Below are positions 9,030 to 16,754 of a stretch of DNA of 64,000 nt, in pieces. Source of the stretch: Bacillota bacterium (GTDB taxonomy: Bacteria > Bacillota > Clostridia > Christensenellales > UMGS416). The notes under the pieces are model-generated. The model searched no databases. It saw only the letters and a program-made list of their open reading frames with translations, and was not told where the DNA came from. Each line of letters starts with the position of its first letter. Position 1 is the stretch's first letter. The DNA lies in NCBI GenBank assembly GCA_023410875.1, contig JAEYPH010000115.1:112946-176945 (forward strand), in the 5' to 3' direction. Made by a program: the position numbers and the translations under genes.

Positions 9030-9377
9030 TTATCGGACGTTTCTTTCCTTGACTTTTGCAGCCTTGCCCACGCGATCGCGCAGATAATACAGCTTGGCGC
9101 GGCGAACCTTGCCCTGCTTGACGATCTGGATGCTGTCGATCCTGGGGGAATGGAGCGGGAAGACCCTCTCTACGCCGATGCCATAGGAGACGCGGCGAAC
9201 GGTGAAGGTTTCGCGGGATGAGCCACCCTTACGGGCGATGACGACGCCTTCAAAGGCCTGAATGCGTTCGCGGTTGCCTTCCACGACCTTGACGTTGACC
9301 TTGACGGTGTCGCCCACGCGGAACGCGGGAATATCGGAGCGCATCTGCTCCTGTTCCAGTACACGAATGTCCAACAT
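9030..9377 (-). CDS. rplS: 50S ribosomal protein L19
   Basis: L19 sits at the 30S-50S interface. The 115-residue length is normal and the sequence has the family pattern FRVGDTVKVNVKV, FEGVVIARKGGSSRETFTVR, GVGVERVFPLHSP-like (here GIGVERVFPLHSP) and VRRAKLYYLRD. AAGGAGG precedes the ATG. The gene stands alone here, without the usual trmD neighbour. A leader of about 75 bases lies between its promoter and start, where an autoregulatory structure could sit, but I could not confirm one. Confidence 0.97.
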   Translation of the reverse strand: MLDIRVLEQEQMRSDIPAFRVGDTVKVNVKVVEGNRERIQAFEGVVIARKGGSSRETFTVRRVSYGIGVERVFPLHSPRIDSIQIVKQGKVRRAKLYYLRDRVGKAAKVKERNVR

Positions 9378-9457
9378 GATGATTTCCTCCTTCCGCTTAG
9401 ACGTTCATACCACCGGCTAGTGGCGGCAGCGGACCGTCCGTTTTCAGAACAATCGAT

Positions 9458-9486
9458 AGTATATCAAAGGCTGGTTGCGATTTCAA
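9458..9486 (-). promoter_or_regulatory. Promoter of rplS
   Basis: TTGAAA (9481-9486) and TATACT (9458-9463) are separated by 17 bases on the minus strand. Confidence 0.75.
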
Positions 9487-9506
9487 TCTTTATTTTGTCA
9501 ATGAAG

Positions 9507-10199
9507 TCACTGCGCGGGAGCGCTGGGCTGTGCACTGGGCACGCTCTGCGGCGCTTCCACCTTACCCAGCAGCCAGTTGGCTGTCGTCTTGGCGTTTTCC
9601 CAGTTGTCCTCGGCATAAACCGGCAGGCAAAGCACCATGTCTTCATTGATCAGCAGCGCGCCCAGTCCCTTGCACTGATCCAAAGGAATGCCGCATAGCT
9701 GCTTCTCGCCGGGGATGTTTTCTTCCTCGTCGGCGCCTACCACGGCCTCTCCCTTGGTGAGATCGGTACCTTCGGGCACATTGAACTCGCCGATGATGTC
9801 CTGCAGGTTTATAAACGCCCCACCCTGGGCGAAGTTTTGGAACATCCAACCGGGTAAAATCAACACGGTGCCCTCGCGGCCGGTGAAACGGGCCATCATG
9901 ACCTGCATGATAACCATCTCCTGCCCTTCGATCAGGGGCGTGTTTTGTATCGTGACTTCCTTCTGGTCCGAGGTCAGCTTTGTCTGGAGGTCCATCTGCC
10001 ATTGCTTGGCCACATCGTCGTTCATGTAGGCGCTCACGGCCATCACTTCGACCTTCAACTCATAGGGCACCTTGGGCGTGGTGACGGTGAACAGCATGTT
10101 GGCAGCCACGACCGCCAGCACGGTGAACAGCGCGTACATCCACCAGTGATACCGCCAATGCTCCCGCAGCCGGGCCGGCGTGGGCTTGAGATCAATCAT
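9507..10199 (-). CDS. Membrane-anchored hypothetical protein of the lysS operon
   Basis: I do not recognise this 230-residue protein. It has a short cytoplasmic N-terminus, one membrane segment around residues 20-40 (WMYALFTVLAVVAANMLFTV) and an extracytoplasmic domain of about 175 residues ending in a Pro/Ala/Gln/Ser-rich tail. Its ATG overlaps the lysS stop as ATGA, so it is translationally coupled to lysS. The outer domain mentions no catalytic motif I can name. Coupling to a tRNA synthetase gene does not by itself imply a translation role. Confidence 0.75.
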   Translation of the reverse strand: MIDLKPTPARLREHWRYHWWMYALFTVLAVVAANMLFTVTTPKVPYELKVEVMAVSAYMNDDVAKQWQMDLQTKLTSDQKEVTIQNTPLIEGQEMVIMQVMMARFTGREGTVLILPGWMFQNFAQGGAFINLQDIIGEFNVPEGTDLTKGEAVVGADEEENIPGEKQLCGIPLDQCKGLGALLINEDMVLCLPVYAEDNWENAKTTANWLLGKVEAPQSVPSAQPSAPAQ

Positions 10200-11746
10200 T
10201 TCTCCTCATCCCCATCGATCTCAATCTTTGTCTGTTGGATTTGCTTGGCTTGGGCGATGGGCTTCATCGTCGGGAACAGCAGCACGTCGCGGATGCTGGC
10301 CGAGTCGGTGAACAGCATGATCATGCGGTCGATGCCCAGACCCATGCCGCCGGTGGGCGGCATGCCATATTCCATGGCGGTCACGAAATCCTCGTCGATC
10401 TCGAACTCGCCCTCCATGTACTTCTTTTTTGCCTGCTCGATGAAGCGCTGGCGCTGGTCGATTGGGTCGTTGAGCTCGGTGAAGGCGTTGCCCATCTCAC
10501 GGCCGTAAATGAACACCTCGAAGCGCTCGGTCAGGCGGCTGTCGTAGGGCGTGCGCTTGGCCAGCGGAGAGATTTCCACCGGATAATCGCAGATGAACGT
10601 TGGCTGTATGAGCTTTGCCTCGCAGAACTCCTCGAAGAACAGGTTGAGGATCTCCCCGCGGGTCATGCCGGGGTGCTCCAGATGCAGCTTATGGGTGCGA
10701 GCGGCGGCGCGGGCTGCCTCGTCATCGGCGATCTGCGCAAAATCCACGCCGCTCATTTCCAATACGGCCTGCGACATCGTGATGCGCCGCCACGGCGGGG
10801 CCAGGTCGATGTCCACACCCTGATACGTCAGCTGATAACCGCCCAGCAGCTCGCGGGCCACGGTCGTGTACAGGTCCTCGCACAGGTCCATCATGCCGTG
10901 GTAGTCGGTGTAGGCCTCGTACATCTCCAGCATCGTAAACTCGGGGTTGTGCTTGGGGCTCATGCCCTCGTTGCGGAAGATGCGGCCGATCTCGTAGACC
11001 TTCTCCAGACCGCCGACGATCAGGCGCTTGAGATACAGCTCCAACTCCACCCGCAGCACCATGTCCAAATCCAGCGTGTTGTGGTGGGTGCGGAAGGGCT
11101 TGGCCGCGGCGTTGGTCGCGTGGTTGTGCAGCACAGGGGTCTCCACTTCCAGATAACCCCGGCCATCCATGACGCGGCGGATGATGCCCAGGATGCGCGA
11201 ACGGGTGCGAAACGCTGCGCGCACCTCGGGGTTCACGATCATGTCTACATAGCGCTGGCGGTAGCGCAGGTCCTGATCCTTGAGGCCGTGCCACTTTTCG
11301 GGCAGCGGTAGCAGCGCCTTGCTCAGCAGCGTGACAGCAGAGGCGTGTATGGAGATTTCCCCGGTGCGCGTACGGAACACAAGGCCGCGCACGCCGACGA
11401 TGTCGCCGATGTCGGTCTTTTTAAAGTCCTCATAGACCTCCTCGCCCAGGTCGTCACGCTTGACGTACACCTGAATGGCGCCCAGACCGTCCTGCACGTT
11501 GGCAAAGCTGGCCTTGCCCATGATGCGCTTGGTCATCAGGCGGCCGGCGATGGATACTTCCTTGCCCTCCAGCGCTTCAAACCCCTCGACAATCTGCGTG
11601 GAGAAGTGGGTGCGATCGAAGGTTACGATCTGATAGGGGTCCCGCCCGGCAGCCTGCAACGCCTGCAGCTTGTCCCGGCGAATCTGTAAAAGCTCATCCA
11701 GTTGGGGTTGCTGCTCCCCCTGCTGGATTTCATCCGTTGGTTGCAT
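10196..11746 (-). CDS. lysS: Lysyl-tRNA synthetase, class II
   Basis: LysS charges tRNA-Lys. The 516-residue protein has the N-terminal OB-fold anticodon-binding domain (about residues 65-160, with VSIAGRLMTKRIMGKASFANVQD), class II motif 2 (IFRNEGMSPKHNPEFTMLE, near residue 265) and motif 3 (MPPTGGMGLGIDRMIMLF, near residue 475). The segment that usually reads GGAxARPF is HATNAAAKPF here, a mild departure near the active site. The start has an AGGTAGG site and lies eight bases after the greA stop, so greA, lysS and the membrane protein form one operon. Confidence 0.96.
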   Translation of the reverse strand: MQPTDEIQQGEQQPQLDELLQIRRDKLQALQAAGRDPYQIVTFDRTHFSTQIVEGFEALEGKEVSIAGRLMTKRIMGKASFANVQDGLGAIQVYVKRDDLGEEVYEDFKKTDIGDIVGVRGLVFRTRTGEISIHASAVTLLSKALLPLPEKWHGLKDQDLRYRQRYVDMIVNPEVRAAFRTRSRILGIIRRVMDGRGYLEVETPVLHNHATNAAAKPFRTHHNTLDLDMVLRVELELYLKRLIVGGLEKVYEIGRIFRNEGMSPKHNPEFTMLEMYEAYTDYHGMMDLCEDLYTTVARELLGGYQLTYQGVDIDLAPPWRRITMSQAVLEMSGVDFAQIADDEAARAAARTHKLHLEHPGMTRGEILNLFFEEFCEAKLIQPTFICDYPVEISPLAKRTPYDSRLTERFEVFIYGREMGNAFTELNDPIDQRQRFIEQAKKKYMEGEFEIDEDFVTAMEYGMPPTGGMGLGIDRMIMLFTDSASIRDVLLFPTMKPIAQAKQIQQTKIEIDGDEEK

Positions 11747-11754
11747 ATGAATAC

Positions 11755-12240
11755 CTACCTGTGAATCAAAATGATCTCAAGCTGCCTCTTGCCCCCGGGC
11801 ACATCCACTTCCACGACGTCGCCGGTCTTCTTGTTCATCAGCGCCGCTCCGATGGGCGATTCGTTGGAGATGCGGCCCTTGAAGGGATCGGCTTCATCGC
11901 TGCCCACAATCGTATACTTGAGCTCGGCGCCGGTGGCCTTGTTGCGCAGATTCACAACGCTGCCCACGGAAACGCGGTCGTCTGTGCCGCTCTCGTCGCT
12001 TACAACCTCGGCATGGCGAAGGGTGTGCTCTATGGAGGCGATCTCGCCCTCTACAAACGCCTGCTCATTCTTGGCGTCGTCGTATTCGCTGTTCTCGGAC
12101 AGGTCGCCCAGTGCAATGGCTTCTTTGATGCGGTCGGCAACCTCCTGGCGGCGCGTGGTCTTCAGAAACTCGAGTTTATCCTCCAGCTTCTTCACACCCT
12201 CCTTGGTCAGATACGTTTTCCTGTTGCTGGCCACTGACAT
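11755..12240 (-). CDS. greA: Transcription elongation factor GreA
   Basis: GreA enters the RNA polymerase secondary channel and stimulates cleavage of backtracked transcripts. The 161-residue protein has an N-terminal coiled coil (about residues 12-75, including the acidic tip DLSENSEYDDAKNEQ) and a C-terminal FKBP-like domain ending in SNESPIGAALMNKKTGDVVEVDVPG. GGAGG lies nine bases before the ATG. It is first in the greA-lysS operon, an arrangement common in Bacillota. Confidence 0.96.
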   Translation of the reverse strand: MSVASNRKTYLTKEGVKKLEDKLEFLKTTRRQEVADRIKEAIALGDLSENSEYDDAKNEQAFVEGEIASIEHTLRHAEVVSDESGTDDRVSVGSVVNLRNKATGAELKYTIVGSDEADPFKGRISNESPIGAALMNKKTGDVVEVDVPGGKRQLEIILIHR

Positions 12241-12374
12241 GTGCGCGTTCCTCCCTTAACCCGTTCGGGTTCGTTACTGATATGGTATGCCTGGGATGCC
12301 CCCATATGCCGGGCAAAAACAATATCCCCCGCGCACACCGGCAAACAGTATGCGTGGCGGATTAGATTACCGCA

Positions 12375-12403
12375 ATTATAAGGAAGCGGTATTGCATTGT
12401 CAA
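12375..12403 (-). promoter_or_regulatory. Promoter of greA-lysS
   Basis: TTGACA (12398-12403) and TATAAT (12375-12380) with a 17-base spacer on the minus strand form a consensus promoter. The leader to greA is about 130 bases. The 340-base gap between greA and the YugP-like gene otherwise holds only the divergent promoter. Confidence 0.9.
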
Positions 12404-12481
12404 GAAAAGAATTATCGAGGAATTTCGACCTTTTTCGCCCTGAATTAACAGATTGTTCACGGTCTCGCGGGGTGCGCCGTA

Positions 12482-12510
12482 TTGTGAGCCCCTTGCCGTG
12501 AAAGTATAAT
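12482..12510 (+). promoter_or_regulatory. Promoter of the YugP-like protease gene
   Basis: TTGTGA (12482-12487) and TATAAT (12505-12510) are 17 bases apart on the plus strand, ending about 70 bases before the start codon. Confidence 0.75.
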
Positions 12511-12582
12511 GAAGACGTACTGAAGGACGCGCCGAAGCCTTACTCGGGCCTGGCGGCGGCCTCAGAATAGGGGTGTGAGTAC

Positions 12583-13281
12583 ATGTATTTCTATGGTATA
12601 GATCCGACTTGGCTGATTCTGATTCCAGGCATAGTGTTGGCCATGCTCGCCCAGGCCAAGGTCAGCAGGGCTTTCTCTCGCTACAGCGCCATTCAGAGCG
12701 CCCGCGGGTGGAGCGGCGCGCAGGTGGCCCGGCATATTCTGGACCAAAACGGCCTGAGCAATGTCTCCATACAACCAATCGCCGGCAGCATGACCGACAA
12801 CTACAACCCCCGCAGGCACATGCTGAGCCTGTCGCAGTCGGTATATGGCAGCAGCTCGCTGGCTGCGGTGGCCGTGGCCGCCCACGAGGTGGGCCACGCC
12901 GTGCAGCACCAGCGCAACTACGCGCCCAACGCCATCCGCGCGGCGCTGGTTCCGCTGGCCAACATCGGCAGCTTTGCCGCCTGGCCACTGCTGATACTGG
13001 GCATCGTGCTCAGCTTCCAGCCGCTGGTATATATAGGTGTGGGCGTGTTTGCCGCGGCGGTGCTGTTCCAACTGGTTACGCTGCCGGTGGAGTTCAACGC
13101 CTCCAGCAGGGCGCTGGCCATGCTGCGCGACGGCGGCTATCTGGCCGAGGAGGAGATCATCGGCGCGCGCCAGGTGCTAAGCGCCGCCGCGATGACCTAT
13201 CTGGCCGCCACGCTGATGAGCGTGCTGCAGCTCTTACGGCTGCTGGCCATTGCAAACGGCGGGCGTCGGCGCAGCGATTAA
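12583..13281 (+). CDS. YugP-like neutral zinc metallopeptidase
   Basis: This is a membrane-embedded metalloprotease-like protein of the YugP family, function largely unknown. The 232 residues include an N-terminal membrane segment (residues 9-25), the zinc motif AAHEVGHAVQHQ (HExxH) near residue 105, two further membrane segments around 130-175, a PVEFNASSRAL segment that normally supplies the third metal ligand, and a last membrane segment near the C-terminus. It is monocistronic with its own promoter and a strong hairpin downstream. Confidence 0.9.
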   Translation: MYFYGIDPTWLILIPGIVLAMLAQAKVSRAFSRYSAIQSARGWSGAQVARHILDQNGLSNVSIQPIAGSMTDNYNPRRHMLSLSQSVYGSSSLAAVAVAAHEVGHAVQHQRNYAPNAIRAALVPLANIGSFAAWPLLILGIVLSFQPLVYIGVGVFAAAVLFQLVTLPVEFNASSRALAMLRDGGYLAEEEIIGARQVLSAAAMTYLAATLMSVLQLLRLLAIANGGRRRSD

Positions 13282-13349
13282 CGCTGCGCCTTTCGCCTGC
13301 GGCGCTGTTGCGCCTTGGCGATTTGGACGACTTGCTCTGTTATCGCTTT

Positions 13350-13379
13350 ATCGCCTGACGATAACCGTCGTCAGGCGAT
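13350..13379 (+). terminator. Hairpin downstream of the YugP-like gene
   Basis: A perfect 12-bp stem, ATCGCCTGACGA with TCGTCAGGCGAT and a six-base loop, is followed by GTTTAG. The T tract is poor, so termination strength is uncertain. A second palindrome, TCGCCTGCAGGCGA followed by GCTTTT, lies about 50 bases on. No gene is seen in 13282-13545. Confidence 0.55.
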
Positions 13380-13545
13380 GTTTAGCCCATTGCCTCATAA
13401 CTGATTCTCAAAAAACGTAAAATCGCCTGCAGGCGAGCTTTTGTTACTCCCTCGCACTTGTTCTACATTTCCTCCCGCCGAATCAATCGGCGGTCGGTTT
13501 CATCCTCCTCATTCTGCCTCAGTGAACCAGATCAATTAATTGATG

Positions 13546-13986
13546 TTAGTCGTTATGCCGCACGACGCCCTTTTTCAGGATGATGTTCGCGTATTGCGCG
13601 CGCTCACCGGTGGCCACAATGGCATAGGCGTTGCGGGCCCGCTCGTAGAACGCGAAGCGCTCCATATATTCTATACTGTCGCCGCTGACCGACTCGTGGC
13701 GCAGCAGCAGGGCTTTGTACTCCTCCCAAATGGGCGTTTGCACATCGTCGCCGGGCACCACGGCCATCAGCGCCGCAGGCTTGGGCACATAGCCATCCAG
13801 CGGGAACAACCGCAGCATCGCGTCCAGCAGCGCCGGCACGCCGTGGCCGTCGGCGCGCACCAATCGCCGGGCCAGCGCCGCCGCCGGGAAGTTGCCGTCG
13901 GCCAGCACAATCTCGTCGCCGTGGCCCATCTCCATCATGATCTTCAGCAGCTCCGGTGACAGCACCGGCGGGATACCCTTGAGCAT
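13546..13986 (-). CDS. RbsD/FucU family sugar mutarotase
   Basis: Members interconvert anomers of fucose or ribose before phosphorylation or isomerisation. The 146 residues are of FucU length. The N-terminal MLKGIPPVLSPELLKIMMEMGHGDEIVLADGNFPA is characteristic, with the GHGD and ADGNFP active-site region intact. GGAGG lies seven bases before ATG. It is 40 bases downstream of a LacI-family regulator in the same orientation, so sugar-responsive control is likely. No fucose or ribose catabolic enzyme is visible nearby. Confidence 0.9.
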   Translation of the reverse strand: MLKGIPPVLSPELLKIMMEMGHGDEIVLADGNFPAAALARRLVRADGHGVPALLDAMLRLFPLDGYVPKPAALMAVVPGDDVQTPIWEEYKALLLRHESVSGDSIEYMERFAFYERARNAYAIVATGERAQYANIILKKGVVRHND

Positions 13987-14026
13987 ATTCCGACCTCCAA
14001 TTCAAGAAACCGCAGCCCTCATGCCG

Positions 14027-15028
14027 CTACAGGCTGCGCACCGATTCACCCTCCACAAGCTCCGTGGGCAGGCGGTAGACCTCGGGGAAGCCAGCCCGAT
14101 CGCCGGCCATGCGCTTGAGCAGCACAGCGGCAGCCGTCTGGGCCAGCTGCTCCATGGGCTGCACGACGATGGTCAGCGTGGGCTTTACGACACTGGCCAG
14201 GTTCAGATTGTCAAAACCGATGAAGCTCAGATCCTCAGGCAGGCGCACGTTGCGCTCGTTGATGGCCATCACCGCACCCAGCGTCATGTGGTAGTTGGTC
14301 ACGTGCACGGCTGTGGGGCGGTCCTGCATGTCCAGCAGTTCGTTCATCAGCAGATAACCGCCCTCCATCTCGTAGTCGCCTCTCTTAACCAGAGTTTCGT
14401 CTACGGGCAGGCCAAGGTTTTCATGGGCGGCGCGATAGCCGGCCAGGCGCTCCCGGGCAGTATAGATATCCAGCGGGCCCGCGATGATGCCCACGCGGCG
14501 GTGCCCCCGGCGCAGCAGCGAATCCACGGCGCGGTAGCTGGCGTCGCGGTTGTCCACGAGCACCGTGTCGCAAGCAATGCCTGCTATGGCGCGGTCCACG
14601 AACACCACGGGTACACCGCGGTCTTCCCCCTGCTGCCCATCCAGCGCCCAGCCCCGCTGGGGGATGGCCAGGATACCGTCCACCCTCTTGCTCAGCAGGA
14701 ACCGCACCTTCTCGGCCTCCTGCAGCGGGTCGCGGCCATAGTCGCACAGCATCACGCTGTACCCATAGCGGCCCAGTATGCTCTCCACGTTGCTGACCAG
14801 CGTCGTGCAGAACGGGTTCATCAGGTCCGGAATGAGCACGCCTACCGTCATCGTGCGGCTGGTCTTCAAACCCCGGGCGATGGTGTTCACCCGAAAGCCC
14901 AACTCCCGCACGGCTTCCTCGATGCGCTCGCGGTTGACCGGCAGTACGTTGCCGCCGTTCAGGTATTTGGAGATGGTCGCGATGGACAGGCCCGTGGCGC
15001 GGGCGACATCTTTGATCGTTGCGGACAT
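14027..15028 (-). CDS. LacI family transcriptional regulator
   Basis: The 333-residue protein has an N-terminal helix-turn-helix (TIKDVARATGLSIATISKYLNG, residues 4-25), the hinge helix around residue 50, and a periplasmic-binding-protein-like effector domain with VGVLIPDLMNPFCTTLV. The position-21 Ala/Ser pattern of classic LacI (TVSRVLN) is changed to TISKYLN. It should repress or activate sugar genes. The nearest target is the FucU-like gene it is co-transcribed with, and it probably regulates itself. Confidence 0.93.
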   Translation of the reverse strand: MSATIKDVARATGLSIATISKYLNGGNVLPVNRERIEEAVRELGFRVNTIARGLKTSRTMTVGVLIPDLMNPFCTTLVSNVESILGRYGYSVMLCDYGRDPLQEAEKVRFLLSKRVDGILAIPQRGWALDGQQGEDRGVPVVFVDRAIAGIACDTVLVDNRDASYRAVDSLLRRGHRRVGIIAGPLDIYTARERLAGYRAAHENLGLPVDETLVKRGDYEMEGGYLLMNELLDMQDRPTAVHVTNYHMTLGAVMAINERNVRLPEDLSFIGFDNLNLASVVKPTLTIVVQPMEQLAQTAAAVLLKRMAGDRAGFPEVYRLPTELVEGESVRSL

Positions 15029-15068
15029 ATATTCATACCTTCAATATGGCATAATGGTGATTTGGCTC

Positions 15069-15097
15069 ATTCTAGCAATGGCGCGGTGGGTTGTCAA
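15069..15097 (-). promoter_or_regulatory. Promoter of the lacI-fucU pair
   Basis: TTGACA (15092-15097) and TAGAAT (15069-15074), spaced by 17 bases, lie about 45 bases before the regulator start. Confidence 0.85.
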
Positions 15098-15184
15098 TGC
15101 ACGGACAAACCCGATAAAAATAATCTTTCCCTTGTGTGGGCTGCACGCGGCGATATGATGAGGATAGAAAACACGGAGGCAATT

Positions 15185-15706
15185 ATGGATCGTTTATCCT
15201 ACGTTCAGGTTCAAACGGACAATCCGGATCATCTGCAGGTGTTTGAGCGGCTGATGCTCTTGTATTTCCCGGAACTTGACGCGCATCGCCCCAATGAGCC
15301 TGCCATTCCCACGGAGAAGATCAAGGAATATACCAGAGGAATGATCAACCGGCAGGGGGATCACGACCGCCACCTGATGCTGTGCTATGACAGGGAGCAG
15401 CTGATCGGCTTCTTCTATGCCAAGGTGGATCACCCGGGGCATCTGGGCTTTATCAAGCCGGAGTATGGGTACATCATGGAGTTCTACGTTTTGCCTGAGC
15501 ATCGCAGGAAGGGATATGGCACGGAGATGTTCCGTCACATTCAGACGCTGTTTCACGCCCACGGTACGCAAAGGATGTATCTGACCGCCGACCAGGTTAC
15601 GGGGAAGCCTTTCTGGCTGGCGCAGGGGTTTGAGCATTTGGGCGAGATCTCGCCGGAGAACGGAATGAAAATCTATGAGAGGGCCTGCCGTAAGTCTGAG
15701 CCATAA
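15185..15706 (+). CDS. GNAT family N-acetyltransferase
   Basis: This 173-residue protein should transfer an acetyl group from acetyl-CoA to an unknown amine. The GNAT core is visible as YGYIMEFYVLPEHRRKGYG, near residue 100: strand beta4 followed by the pyrophosphate-binding R/Q-x-x-G-x-G motif, here RRKGYG. A C-terminal GKPFWLAQGFEHLGEI follows. I start at ATG 15185 because GGAGG lies five bases before it; the same frame stays open far upstream but overlaps the divergent lacI gene and is not coding. Confidence 0.9.
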   Translation: MDRLSYVQVQTDNPDHLQVFERLMLLYFPELDAHRPNEPAIPTEKIKEYTRGMINRQGDHDRHLMLCYDREQLIGFFYAKVDHPGHLGFIKPEYGYIMEFYVLPEHRRKGYGTEMFRHIQTLFHAHGTQRMYLTADQVTGKPFWLAQGFEHLGEISPENGMKIYERACRKSEP

Positions 15707-15724
15707 TCCCGCATGGCGTTTTTA
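15700..15724 (+). terminator. Terminator of the GNAT gene
   Basis: GCCAT and ATGGC pair across eight bases and are followed by GTTTTTATT on the plus strand, overlapping the end of the gene. It separates this gene from the convergent phosphatase gene. Confidence 0.5.
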
Positions 15725-15742
15725 TTCTGATAGCCGAGCATG

Positions 15743-16342
15743 CTATAGCAGATGCCTGGTGCTGTTGAGGAACGCGATGTGCCTGGATTGATCGTCACGG
15801 ACCACCCACAGATGAATACCCGTATCCGCCGTGGCAATCGAGAAGTCGGAATCCATTGGAAGGCGCAGGAAGCATCGGAACAGCATGTTGATCATTCCGC
15901 CGTGGGAGACGACCGCGACGCGGCTTTCGGGCGGATGCTCATACAGGATTCTCGAAAGAACCTCCTCCGCCCTGGAACGGAACTGGATCAGGGATTCCTG
16001 CTGATAATAGCTCTCATGAGGCCGGATCACCGATGGCCTCGGGTATTTGGCGTCCGCTTCCTCATGGGTCAGACCGGCCACCAGACCGTTGTTGAACTCC
16101 ATGAGCTCCGGGAGGAAGGTGGCTTCGACTCCCGTTGCATCAGCTAATATCTCTGCTGTTTTGCTGGCCCGTCGAAGTGTGCTGGAAAAAATCATATCCG
16201 GCTTGTAGTTGTGTGAAACCCACTCCGCCATGCGGGTGGCCTGATCAACGCCCAGGTCAGTCAGCGGGAAGTCCGCCCTTCCCTCCAGCCTGTGCAGGAT
16301 GTCCGCTTCCGATTGCCCATGCCGAATGACGAGTATCTCCAT
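15743..16342 (-). CDS. Histidine phosphatase (phosphoglycerate mutase-like) family protein
   Basis: The 199-residue protein starts MEILVIRHGQSEAD, with the catalytic RHG motif at residues 7-9, and has the second histidine in VAVVSHGGMINML near residue 155. The family includes phosphoglycerate mutases, alpha-ribazole phosphatase and small-molecule phosphatases; the substrate cannot be assigned. The ATG at 16342 follows GAGG and lies just after the comM fragment stop. Longer upstream codons are out-of-frame comM sequence. Confidence 0.9.
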   Translation of the reverse strand: MEILVIRHGQSEADILHRLEGRADFPLTDLGVDQATRMAEWVSHNYKPDMIFSSTLRRASKTAEILADATGVEATFLPELMEFNNGLVAGLTHEEADAKYPRPSVIRPHESYYQQESLIQFRSRAEEVLSRILYEHPPESRVAVVSHGGMINMLFRCFLRLPMDSDFSIATADTGIHLWVVRDDQSRHIAFLNSTRHLL

Positions 16343-16349
16343 ATAGCCT

Positions 16350-16754
16350 CTACCTCTGCCCCCAATACTTCCTGTCCAGCACCCGGTACTGTATGGCCTC
16401 GGCCAGGTGCTTCTCGGCAATCCCCTCGCTGCCCTCCAGGTCGGCAATCGTGCGGGCGACCTTCAGGATGCGCGTGTAAGCCCGGGCGCTCAGGCCCGTG
16501 GAGTCGAAGGCCTTCTGCAGCAGGCGGTGGCTGGCGTCGTCCAGTGCGCAGTGCTGCTCCAGCTGGGCTGCGTTCATGTGGCTGTTGGTGTGGGCGGAGC
16601 TGTCGGTGAAACGGGCCGCCTGCACCTCGCGGGCGTGGTTGACGCGCTCGCGCACGACGGCGGAGCTCTCTCCGCGGCTGCGGTCGGTCAGCTGGCTATA
16701 CTCCACCGCTCCCACTTCCACCTGTATGTCCATGCGGTCCAGTAGCGGACACAT
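16350..16754 (-). pseudogene. comM: comM (Mg-chelatase-like, YifB) 3' fragment, interrupted
   Basis: Only the C-terminal 134 residues of a ComM/YifB-family AAA+ protein remain, starting at the PLLDRMDIQVEV segment that normally follows the ATPase core and ending with the IADLEGSEGIAEKHLAEAIQYR helical region. Intact homologues are about 500 residues. The ATP-binding half is absent upstream, where the serine recombinase gene begins immediately. The coding frame is uninterrupted from the junction to the stop, consistent with recent or maintained integration. The missing half is not elsewhere in the window. Confidence 0.85.

Noticed and set aside
13892..15184. Upstream extension of the GNAT frame by about 430 codons
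   Set aside because: It runs antisense through lacI and part of fucU; the real start has a good ribosome site at 15185.
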